From NCBI GenBank assembly GCA_038147195.1, contig JAYQTB010000004.1, forward strand, positions 62,001-126,000: a DNA stretch of 64,000 nt, written 5' to 3'. The notes under the pieces are model-generated. The model had not been told where the DNA came from and made no database searches. It saw only the letters and a program-made list of their open reading frames with translations. Source of the DNA: Eutrophocola salsuginis (GTDB lineage Bacteria; Pseudomonadota; Gammaproteobacteria; Pseudomonadales; Pseudohongiellaceae). A program made the position numbers and the translations under genes. Position 1 is the first letter of the stretch, and each line of letters begins with the position of its first letter. Shown piece after piece: positions 57,622 to 64,000 of this stretch.

Positions 57622-58011
57622 ATGTACGCGGTAATTGAGAGTGGCGGCAAGCAGCACCGGGTAACGGCCGGTGAAGTGTTGAAGCTGGAAAAAATCGAAG
57701 CCAGCACCGGTGATAAGGTGGATTTCGACAAGGTCCTGTTGGTTGGCGAAGGCGCGGATGTACAGATCGGCACCCCGTACGTGGAAGCCGGCAAGGTCAC
57801 TGCCGAAGTGATAAGCCACGGTCGTGGCGATAAGGTCAATATTATCAAGTTCCGTCGCCGCAAGCATTACCGCAAGCAGCAGGGTCACCGCCAGTGGTTT
57901 ACTGAAGTGAAGATCACCAGTATTTCCGCCAATGGCCTCTCCGCCACTGCTGACGACGCTGCCCCCAAGAAAGCAGCGCCGAAAGCTAAGGCCGAGGCTG
58001 ACAAGGAATAA
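57622..58011 (+). CDS. rplU: Ribosomal protein bL21
   Basis: 129 residues from ATG 57622 (GGAG upstream); a TTG four codons earlier is a poorer choice. MYAVIESGGKQHRVTAGE, KVDFDKVLLVGEG and KFRRRKHYRKQQGHRQ are diagnostic. It has an Ala/Lys-rich C-terminal extension (DDAAPKKAAPKAKAEADKE) beyond the usual 103 residues. It is followed by rpmA. Confidence 0.97.
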   Translation: MYAVIESGGKQHRVTAGEVLKLEKIEASTGDKVDFDKVLLVGEGADVQIGTPYVEAGKVTAEVISHGRGDKVNIIKFRRRKHYRKQQGHRQWFTEVKITSISANGLSATADDAAPKKAAPKAKAEADKE

Positions 58012-58055
58012 TCGGGTAACGATACCCCACATAGACAGATTGACGGGAGACCATC

Positions 58056-58319
58056 ATGGCTCATAAAAAAGCAGGCGGCAGCACGAGTAACGGCAGGGAT
58101 TCCCATTCCAAGCGCCTGGGCGTGAAATGCTTCGGTGGTGAATCCGTACTGGCGGGTAACATCATCATTCGCCAGCGCGGCACCCAGTTCCATCCCGGCG
58201 CGAATGTCGGCATGGGCAAAGATCACACCCTGTTTGCCAAGACTGACGGTATCGTCAAGTTTCGGGTAAAAGGTCCAAAGAACCGTCGTTTTGTCAGCAT
58301 CGAGACAGCGACTGCCTAA
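58056..58319 (+). CDS. rpmA: Ribosomal protein bL27
   Basis: 87 residues. MAHKKAGGSTSNGRDSHSKR at the start reaches the peptidyl-transferase centre; VLAGNIIIRQRGTQFHPG follows. It lies 44 bases after rplU with a terminator behind it. Confidence 0.98.
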   Translation: MAHKKAGGSTSNGRDSHSKRLGVKCFGGESVLAGNIIIRQRGTQFHPGANVGMGKDHTLFAKTDGIVKFRVKGPKNRRFVSIETATA

Positions 58320-58356
58320 TAAGCCCCTGGCTTAAAGCAGTTAAATAAGTATTGAA

Positions 58357-58386
58357 GAAAGCCCTGTCTCCGACAGGGCTTTTTTG
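58357..58386 (+). terminator. Rho-independent terminator after rpmA
   Basis: AGCCCTGTC-TCC-GACAGGGCT forms a perfect 9-base stem followed by TTTTTT. It separates rplU-rpmA from obgE, which lies 28 bases further on and may be reached by read-through. Confidence 0.93.
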
Positions 58387-58414
58387 TTTGCGGAACCCGG
58401 TAAGGGAATAGAAA

Positions 58415-59602
58415 GTGAAATTCGTCGACGAAGCAGAGATCCTCGTGGAGGCGGGTAAGGGCGGTAACGGTTGCCTGAGCTTCCTGCGGGAAAAATTCAT
58501 CGAAAAGGGCGGTCCTGACGGTGGCGATGGCGGCGATGGCGGGAGCGTCTGGCTGGTCGCCGACGAAGCACTGAACACTCTCGTCGATTTTCGATTCCAG
58601 CCCCGGTACAAGGCCGAATCCGGCGAACAGGGCCGTGGACGTAACTGCACAGGTGCCGGTGGTAGCGACCTCGAGGTTCGGGTACCGGTAGGCACCAGTG
58701 TATATGCCGTGGAAACCGAGGAGTTGATGGGTGACATGGTCAGTACGGGCCAGCGTCTGCTGGTCGCCCAGGGCGGCAAGCATGGCCTCGGCAATACCCG
58801 GTTCAAATCCAGCACCAACCGCGCACCGCGCCAGACCACGAAGGGCAAGCCGGGTGAGTCCAGGCGGCTTTTGCTTCAATTGAAAGTGGTAGCCGACGTG
58901 GGCTTGCTGGGCATGCCCAATGCGGGCAAGTCCACCCTGATTCGTGCCGTTTCATCAGCCACGCCCAAGGTTGCCGACTATCCCTTTACCACGCTGGTGC
59001 CGAACCTCGGCGTCGTGCGAGTCGGCGAAGAACACAGTTTTGTGATGGCGGATATTCCCGGGCTGATCGAAGGCGCCGCCGAAGGTGCCGGGCTTGGGAT
59101 CCGTTTCCTCAAGCACCTGGCGCGTACCCGCGTTCTGTTACATCTGGTGGATATTGCGCCCCTGGATCAGGCCGACCCTGCCGCCTCCGCCCAGGCCATT
59201 ATCAAGGAACTCGAAAGCTTCAGTCCATCGCTGGCACAGCGTGAACGCTTCCTGGTTCTGAACAAGACCGACCTGCTGCCTGAGGATGACGCGGCATCAG
59301 TATGCGATGCTATCGTTGAAAAACTACACTGGCAGGGTCCAGTATTCCGAATTTCCGCTGTATCTGGTAAGGGGACAAAGGCCCTCTGCGAAGCCATCAT
59401 GCAGAAAATCGGTGCCATCAATACTCGTCTGGCTGAAGATGAGGAATATGTTAAGCAGCAGGAAGCAATCCTGCAGCAGATGGAATTTGAAATGCGCGAG
59501 AGCATTGCTGCAGCTCGGGAAGCCTGGAAAGCTAAAAAAGGTTACAGCAGCGATGACGACGATTTCGATGATGACGTGGACGTCGAATACGTACGGGATT
59601 GA
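58415..59602 (+). CDS. obgE: GTPase ObgE/CgtA
   Basis: 395 residues. The glycine-rich Obg domain (EILVEAGKGGNGCLSFLREK) comes first. The G domain follows: GMPNAGKSTLIRAV (G1), DIPGLIEGAAEGAGLG (G3), NKTDLL (G4). An acidic C-terminal tail (SSDDDDFDDDVDVEY) ends it. ObgE works in large-subunit assembly and the stringent response. The start is GTG, and proB overlaps the stop. Confidence 0.97.
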   Translation: MKFVDEAEILVEAGKGGNGCLSFLREKFIEKGGPDGGDGGDGGSVWLVADEALNTLVDFRFQPRYKAESGEQGRGRNCTGAGGSDLEVRVPVGTSVYAVETEELMGDMVSTGQRLLVAQGGKHGLGNTRFKSSTNRAPRQTTKGKPGESRRLLLQLKVVADVGLLGMPNAGKSTLIRAVSSATPKVADYPFTTLVPNLGVVRVGEEHSFVMADIPGLIEGAAEGAGLGIRFLKHLARTRVLLHLVDIAPLDQADPAASAQAIIKELESFSPSLAQRERFLVLNKTDLLPEDDAASVCDAIVEKLHWQGPVFRISAVSGKGTKALCEAIMQKIGAINTRLAEDEEYVKQQEAILQQMEFEMRESIAAAREAWKAKKGYSSDDDDFDDDVDVEYVRD

Positions 59603-60729
59603 ATTTGAGTAACAGACAGACACTGACAAGCGCAAGAACCTGGGTGATCAAGATAGGTTCCTCGCTGCTGACTGATGACGGCAAGGGCCTGAACCGGGAC
59701 AGCATGGCGGCCTGGGTCGGCCAGATTGCTGATTTCTGCAAGGCGGGTATTTCCGTGGTGCTGGTTTCCTCTGGCGCCGTCGCCGAGGGTGTGTTGAGAC
59801 TGGGCCTGAAAAAGCGTCCATCGTCCATCCAGGAACAGCAGGCTGCAGCAGCAGTGGGCCAGATGGGCCTGATCCAGGCCTACGAATCCGAATTCCAGAA
59901 ATTTGGCCTGCACACGGCCCAGATTCTTCTGACGCATGACGACCTGTCTAACCGCAAGCGCTACCTCAATGCTCGCACCACACTGAAAACCCTGCTGGAA
60001 CTCGGTGTTGTTCCTGTCATCAATGAGAATGATACGGTAGTGACTGACGAGATCTGTTTCGGCGACAACGACACCCTGGCCGGCCTAGTCTCCAACCTGA
60101 TCAACGCCGACGCCATGGTTATCCTTACCGACCAGGATGGCTTATATGATGCCGACCCGCGCGGCAACCCAAACGCCAAGCTCGTATCCGAAGCGCCCTG
60201 CAATGACGACCGGCTGTTTGATTATGCCGGTACGGGTCACGGCGCGCTGGGTCGGGGCGGCATGCTAACCAAGGTCAGAGCTGCTCGCCTAGCAGCCCGT
60301 TCCGGAACTTATACCTGCATCGTCAACGGTCGGGAAACTGGCATTCTTGGAAAGCTGCGTGCTGGTGAAGCCAAAGGAACATTGTTGCTGCCTGAAAGCG
60401 GCCCACTGGCCTCACGCAAGCAATGGCTTGCAGGCCACCTGAAGGTCAAGGGCATGCTGGTACTGGATGCCGGCGCGGTGAAAGTTCTGAAAAATTCAGG
60501 CAAGAGCTTGTTGCCCGTCGGTATCAAATCCGCCTCCGGCACATTCCAGCGCGGTGATGTTGTGAGCTGTCAAGATGAGGCGGGCAAGCCGGTAGCCCGT
60601 GGGCTGGTGAATTACAATTCCGAGGAAACGGCTAAAATCATCGGGCATTCCACCGACGAGATTATCGGCCTGCTTGGCTACGATGGGGATCATGAGATTA
60701 TCCATCGGGACAATCTGGTTCTTCTTTAA
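59599..60729 (+). CDS. proB: Glutamate 5-kinase
   Basis: 376 residues; the first step of proline synthesis. The kinase domain has WVIKIGSSLLTDDGKGLN, VSSGAVAEGVLRLGL, NENDTVVTDEICFGDNDTL and ILTDQDGLYDADPR. A C-terminal PUA domain starts near residue 285 (GAVKVLKNSGKSLLPVGI). It starts with TTG at 59599, overlapping the obgE stop; a second TTG at 59605 is possible. Confidence 0.96.
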   Translation: MNLSNRQTLTSARTWVIKIGSSLLTDDGKGLNRDSMAAWVGQIADFCKAGISVVLVSSGAVAEGVLRLGLKKRPSSIQEQQAAAAVGQMGLIQAYESEFQKFGLHTAQILLTHDDLSNRKRYLNARTTLKTLLELGVVPVINENDTVVTDEICFGDNDTLAGLVSNLINADAMVILTDQDGLYDADPRGNPNAKLVSEAPCNDDRLFDYAGTGHGALGRGGMLTKVRAARLAARSGTYTCIVNGRETGILGKLRAGEAKGTLLLPESGPLASRKQWLAGHLKVKGMLVLDAGAVKVLKNSGKSLLPVGIKSASGTFQRGDVVSCQDEAGKPVARGLVNYNSEETAKIIGHSTDEIIGLLGYDGDHEIIHRDNLVLL

Positions 60730-60768
60730 GTTATTGAATTGAATAAGTCGAAGAAGTTTCTGTTCGAA

Positions 60769-60964
60769 GCCCCATAGCCCCTTAAGGCCCGCCGAGGATC
60801 TGGGGCATAGCAGGGTAAGCCTGTCATGGACGGCCGGCTGAGAGGAGTCGTAGGCAGGATGCCGACTCTCCGCGACCCGTCGCGATGGTCCAGTGACGAG
60901 GTAAGCCGGCGGCTAGGACGCCCGGGGAGGGTTTACTTGGGCACTTCTTTTTAATTAGAAGTGC
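60769..60964 (+). ncRNA. Candidate structured RNA, unassigned
   Basis: The proB downstream region has dense complementary segments. GCCCCA/TGGGGC pairs at 60769/60801; CAGG-GTAAG-CCTG forms a hairpin at 60811-60823. TGGAC/GTCCA (60827/60888) closes two hairpins: a bulged GAG...AGTCG/CGACTCTC at 60840-60870 and CGCGA-CCCG-TCGCG at 60871-60884. GCCGGCT (60833) can also pair with AGCCGGC (60904), crossing the closing stem like a pseudoknot. GCACTTCT/AGAAGTGC forms a last hairpin at 60941-60964. I match it to no known RNA family. The strand is assumed. Confidence 0.45.
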
Positions 60965-61000
60965 TATCCACCTTTTAAAAGAAAGTCACACCCCTTTTAT

Positions 61001-61030
61001 TTGACAGAACACGGACTCACTCGTTATGTT
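61001..61030 (+). promoter_or_regulatory. Sigma-70 promoter before the secreted-protein cluster
   Basis: A perfect TTGACA -35 (61001-61006) and TATGTT (61025-61030) are spaced by 18 bases, with the start about 40 bases before ATG 61079. The ribosome site AAGGGGAAG precedes the ATG. Confidence 0.6.
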
Positions 61031-61078
61031 TAGCGAGATTTATAACCGCATTAATAATAACGTCTCAAGGGGAAGTGC

Positions 61079-61939
61079 ATGGGCAGATTGGTTTGCCGTA
61101 TCTCACTGTTATTCCTGATTTCCTTTTCCAGTTTTTCCGCCCTGGCCGAAAAGAATTTTTCGGGTGTGTGGGTCGGCAACTACAGCGAAGATTTTCCTGA
61201 CAGGCTACCCGGGCCCGAACTCGGCGACTACGGCGGCTTGCCCCTGACCGATGCAGTGAGGCTGCGTGCCCAGAGCTGGAGCGCTTCCCTGATCGCCCTG
61301 CCGGAATACCAGTGCCGTGTGCATCCCTCCGACTATGCCTCTAGTTTTGCCAATATCCGTATCTGGGAAGAACGCGACCCGATCAGCGAGGCCCTGATCG
61401 CCATACGTATCCAGCATTTTGCCTGGCAGACCCGCCGCACCATCTGGATGGATGGTCGTGAACATCCGCCCGAGTATGCACCGCATACGTCCATGGGGTT
61501 TTCCACCGGGGAATGGAACGGTCACCAGCTCAAGATCAAGACCACCCACCTGAAGGAGGGTTGGCTGCGTCGCAACGGTGTGACCCGCAGCGACCAGGCG
61601 ACAGTGACCGAGTATTTCATCCGCCACGGCAATATACTGACCTGGACCGTAATCATCGACGACCCGATCTACCTGGCAGAACCATTCATCCGCAACCGCG
61701 ACTATATCTATTCCATCGACGACCAGGTGGGTAGCTATCCCTGCGACCCGGTGGTCGAGATGGTGCGTGCGCCGGGCTACATCCCGCATCACCTGCCGGG
61801 TAACAATACCGATATGCTGATTTACTCTCGGCGCCACGACATTCCGCTGGAGGCCGCGATGGGTGGTCCTGAAACCATGTACCCTGATTATGCCGAAAGG
61901 ATCAGGGAAATGCCTAAGCCCAGCGAACTGGCGGAGTAA
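61079..61939 (+). CDS. Secreted protein of unknown function, paralogue A
   Basis: 286 residues with a signal peptide (LLFLISFSSFSALA, cleavage near 22). The mature part starts EKNFSGVWVGNYSEDF. GWLRRNGVTRSDQATVTEY near residue 160 recurs in the protein encoded at 62900. It carries two cysteines (YQCRVHP and SYPCDPV). It resembles the exported, uncharacterised proteins that surround DUF6152 genes in marine gammaproteobacteria. It lies five bases before the metallo-hydrolase gene. Confidence 0.6.
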   Translation: MGRLVCRISLLFLISFSSFSALAEKNFSGVWVGNYSEDFPDRLPGPELGDYGGLPLTDAVRLRAQSWSASLIALPEYQCRVHPSDYASSFANIRIWEERDPISEALIAIRIQHFAWQTRRTIWMDGREHPPEYAPHTSMGFSTGEWNGHQLKIKTTHLKEGWLRRNGVTRSDQATVTEYFIRHGNILTWTVIIDDPIYLAEPFIRNRDYIYSIDDQVGSYPCDPVVEMVRAPGYIPHHLPGNNTDMLIYSRRHDIPLEAAMGGPETMYPDYAERIREMPKPSELAE

Positions 61940-61944
61940 AGATC

Positions 61945-62889
61945 ATGAGTAAACTGTTTAACCGTTTTCTGTGCCTAGCAATGCTGGTTACAGGTGTTAG
62001 CGTGAAGGCACAGGATTTTGACGCCGTCGAGATCCATGTACTGCCGGTGCGCGACAACATCTTCATGCTGGTCGGTGCCGGAGGCAATATCACAGTGCAA
62101 ACCGGTAATGAAGGCGTCCTGATAATCGATACGCAATACGAGCAACTTTCAGACAAAGTCCTTGCGGCCATTCGCACACTGTCAGACAAGCCGTTACGCT
62201 ATATCATCAATACCCATCATCACGGTGACCACGTCGGAGGCAATGTTCCCTTGCGTGCGGCGGGATTCACGCCAGTCGGCGGCAATGTCGGCGGCGACAT
62301 TGGCGATGCCGGTGAGGGTGCTCGCATCCTGGCGCACGAGAATGTCCTGCTGCACCTTTCTGCGGACGATAACGTTTCTCCAGATGCCTGGCCGACGATG
62401 ACCTATTTCACAGAGAAGCGTGATATCTATTTCAACGGCGAAGGCGTTCGCGTGCTGCACCAGCCCAACGCTCATACCGACGGAGACAGCATTATCTTTT
62501 TCCGAAAATCAGATGTCATTACCACCGGTGATGCGTATATCACCTCGTTCTATCCCTATATCGATATGCCTTCCGGTGGCACCATCAACGGTTTTATCGA
62601 TGCCGCCAACGTCATCATCGACCTAATCATTCCCGAATATGGCCAGGACGGCGGCACCCTGGTAATTCCTGGCCACGGTCGCCTCAGCGACGTAGGTGAT
62701 GTCATCAACTGGCGTGAAATGCTTACCATCGTGCGCGACCGCGTCCTCGATATGAAGCAACGCGGCCTAAGTCTGGAGGAGGTCCTGGCGGAAAAACCTA
62801 CCCGGGATTATGACCCGCGCTGGGCAGGCCAGGGCATTTTCTCCACGGAGAATTTCGTCACTGCCGTTTACATGACACTGGACCAGTAA
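61945..62889 (+). CDS. Secreted metallo-beta-lactamase-fold hydrolase
   Basis: 314 residues with an N-terminal signal (FLCLAMLVTGVSVKAQ). The metal motif THHHGDHVGGN is present, with further ligand candidates in LHQPNAHTDGDSI (His), TTGDAYI (Asp) and VIPGHGR (His). It is a periplasmic MBL-fold hydrolase of unknown substrate. It sits between two related secreted proteins and shares their operon. Confidence 0.9.
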   Translation: MSKLFNRFLCLAMLVTGVSVKAQDFDAVEIHVLPVRDNIFMLVGAGGNITVQTGNEGVLIIDTQYEQLSDKVLAAIRTLSDKPLRYIINTHHHGDHVGGNVPLRAAGFTPVGGNVGGDIGDAGEGARILAHENVLLHLSADDNVSPDAWPTMTYFTEKRDIYFNGEGVRVLHQPNAHTDGDSIIFFRKSDVITTGDAYITSFYPYIDMPSGGTINGFIDAANVIIDLIIPEYGQDGGTLVIPGHGRLSDVGDVINWREMLTIVRDRVLDMKQRGLSLEEVLAEKPTRDYDPRWAGQGIFSTENFVTAVYMTLDQ

Positions 62890-62899
62890 GGAGATCGAT

Positions 62900-63652
62900 G
62901 TGAAAACCAAGATTGCAGTAACACTGGTTTCCCTACTGATGGGAATTTCCTGTACCACAAGCGCACAACCACCTGGTGGCGCTCAGCCACAGTCTGCCCG
63001 TGAAGTGGCACCCATCGACCTGACCGGTTACTGGGTATCACTGGTCACCGAAGACTGGCGTTTCCGCATGTTGACGGCTCCAGCCGGCGACTATGAAGGT
63101 ATAGGCTTGACCCCGAGAGGCCGCGAGATCGCGAATGCCTGGGATCCTGCCGCAGATACTGCTGCCGGCAATGCCTGCAAGGCCTATGGCGCCGGCGGTA
63201 TCATGCGCATCCCGACACGTCTACATATCACCTGGGCAGGCGGCGATGTCATGCAGGTGGCTACTGATGCCGGCATGCAGACCCGCTTGCTCAAGTTCGG
63301 CCCGGACCAGGACAATGCCGGTGCCGGTACCTTGCAAGGCGTGACCAATGCAAACTGGCTGCTGGAACGGGACGGTGGGCGTTTTGGCCCGGTGACCTGG
63401 GGCAGCATCGAAAGCCACACCACTGACATGGCGCCCGGTTACTTGCGGCGCAACGGTGTTCCCTATGGCGCCGGAGCGGAACTGACGGAATACTGGGAAC
63501 TGCTGGTGGGCGGCGATGGTACCGAGTACCTAAGTGTCATCTCAATCTTGCGTGACCCGGAGCACCTGACACAGCTTTATACCACCAGCGCGAACTTCAA
63601 GCGGCAAGATGACGCTTCCGGCTGGAACCCATCCGAGTGCATGGCTCAGTAA
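62900..63652 (+). CDS. Secreted protein of unknown function, paralogue B
   Basis: 250 residues from ATG/GTG 62900 with a signal peptide (TLVSLLMGISCTTSAQ). The body has IDLTGYWVSLVTEDWRFRM and PGYLRRNGVPYGAGAELTEY, the latter similar to the motif in the protein at 61079. The two look like divergent paralogues. The C-terminus is KRQDDASGWNPSECMAQ. The function is unknown. Confidence 0.6.
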   Translation: MKTKIAVTLVSLLMGISCTTSAQPPGGAQPQSAREVAPIDLTGYWVSLVTEDWRFRMLTAPAGDYEGIGLTPRGREIANAWDPAADTAAGNACKAYGAGGIMRIPTRLHITWAGGDVMQVATDAGMQTRLLKFGPDQDNAGAGTLQGVTNANWLLERDGGRFGPVTWGSIESHTTDMAPGYLRRNGVPYGAGAELTEYWELLVGGDGTEYLSVISILRDPEHLTQLYTTSANFKRQDDASGWNPSECMAQ

Positions 63653-63671
63653 TCTCAGAAATACAATCAAT

Positions 63672-63701
63672 AAAAAAGGCCGCTCAGTTGCGGCCTTTTT
63701 T
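63672..63701. terminator. Bidirectional Rho-independent terminator
   Basis: AAAAAAGGCCGC-TCAGTT-GCGGCCTTTTTT is a perfect hairpin with a T run on each strand. It serves both the secreted-protein operon and the convergent DUF6152 gene. Confidence 0.93.
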
Positions 63702-63717
63702 ATACATCAAAATCAGG

Positions 63718-64000
63718 TTATTCGAATTCTTCGTTGTTGAAACCCCAACCGAAATTATCCGAGGGACGCAGGATGGACTCCATGCGCATTCTGTAGTCGG
63801 TACGTTCCCGAGAGGGCTGACCGACGATGATGACCTCGTCACCGGGCTTGAAGGAAGTTCGGGTCAGACCCTGACGCATCAGCAGGCTCGCACCGCCCCA
63901 TTCGATACCCCAGCGCTGTTCCACACCGTTCTCATCCGGCGCCATCACCATGACGGAGGAGTGTGGGTTGCGGAAATTCATTTGGATGAGCTTGCCACGT
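63718..64000 (-). CDS. DUF6152-family protein, N-terminus beyond the window
   Basis: The frame enters from the right edge (RGKLIQMNFRNPHSSV) and ends at 63718. The internal ATG at 63981 is probably not the start, because the conserved FxNPHS motif follows it at once and relatives have a longer N-terminus. WGIEWGGASLLMRQGLTRTS and FKPGDEVIIVGQPSR match DUF6152, a secreted family of unknown function. It converges on the MBL-hydrolase cluster. Confidence 0.75.
   Translation of the reverse strand, partial: RGKLIQMNFRNPHSSVMVMAPDENGVEQRWGIEWGGASLLMRQGLTRTSFKPGDEVIIVGQPSRERTDYRMRMESILRPSDNFGWGFNNEEFE

Noticed and set aside
60890..60930. Resemblance of GACGAGG...GCTAGGAC to the guanidine-III riboswitch core
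   Set aside because: Only short pieces agree, the required pairing partners are not present, and the neighbouring genes are not guanidine genes.
60855..60954. Short frame MPTLRDPSRWSSDE in the RNA-like region
   Set aside because: It has no ribosome site and no recognisable homology; the inverted repeats explain the sequence better.

Overview
The window is a gammaproteobacterial chromosome segment. Several core gene orders match those I know from Pseudomonas: TPR-lipoprotein/lolB/ispE/tRNA-Gln/prs/rplY/pth/ychF/tRNA-Met, hemA/prfA/prmC/moeB, gatCAB opposite mreBCD, and ispB opposite rplU/rpmA/obgE/proB. A lipoprotein quinoprotein dehydrogenase, PepSY proteins and a secreted metallo-hydrolase cluster suggest a free-living aerobic heterotroph related to Pseudomonadales or marine gammaproteobacterial lineages. 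This is inference from gene content, not a taxonomic assignment.

Positions 1-24396 are an accessory island ending exactly at the 3' end of tRNA-Met (24397-24473, minus strand). Its left part (1-2596, minus) is an intact, translationally coupled operon: small acidic protein, winged-helix protein, HNH nuclease, zinc-ribbon helicase, and a gene running off the edge. Next (2891-16602, plus) comes a long operon, frameshifted in every gene. It encodes an RtcR-like sigma-54 activator; then a near-perfect sigma-54 promoter (4397-4413); then type I restriction-modification genes hsdR, hsdM and hsdS; then a protein of unknown function, an Hsp70/actin-like ATPase, a DUF3696-type AAA ATPase and a PLD-like protein. 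A second sigma-54-like site (16698) precedes a DUF2130 coiled-coil gene, and a third (2668, minus) precedes the left operon. I read this as a decayed, signal-inducible defence locus. From 18 to 24 kb the DNA is AT-rich, with small unknown genes, a GIY-YIG-like protein and a four-gene HD-domain operon of unknown function.

Positions 24397-64000 are core chromosome, densely coding and almost free of broken genes. Minus-strand ychF, pth, rplY, prs, tRNA-Gln, ispE, lolB and a TPR lipoprotein face plus-strand hemA, prfA, prmC and moeB. These are followed by a dead Hsp20 gene, a YceI-like gene, a DUF4156 lipoprotein, rhlB, gatBAC (minus), mreBCD, a PQQ dehydrogenase with a haem c domain, a YeiH-type transporter, two PepSY membrane proteins, an aldose sugar dehydrogenase, a lipase with a stop codon inside its signal peptide, ispB, rplU-rpmA-obgE-proB, an intergenic structured-RNA candidate, and a cluster of secreted proteins with a metallo-beta-lactamase-fold hydrolase.

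The most interesting items are the sigma-54/CARF-like controlled type I R-M operon with its Hsp70-AAA-PLD module, the unknown HD-domain operon, the unassigned RNA-like element after proB, a decayed partial copy of tRNA-Gln, and mreC lacking an ATG start.
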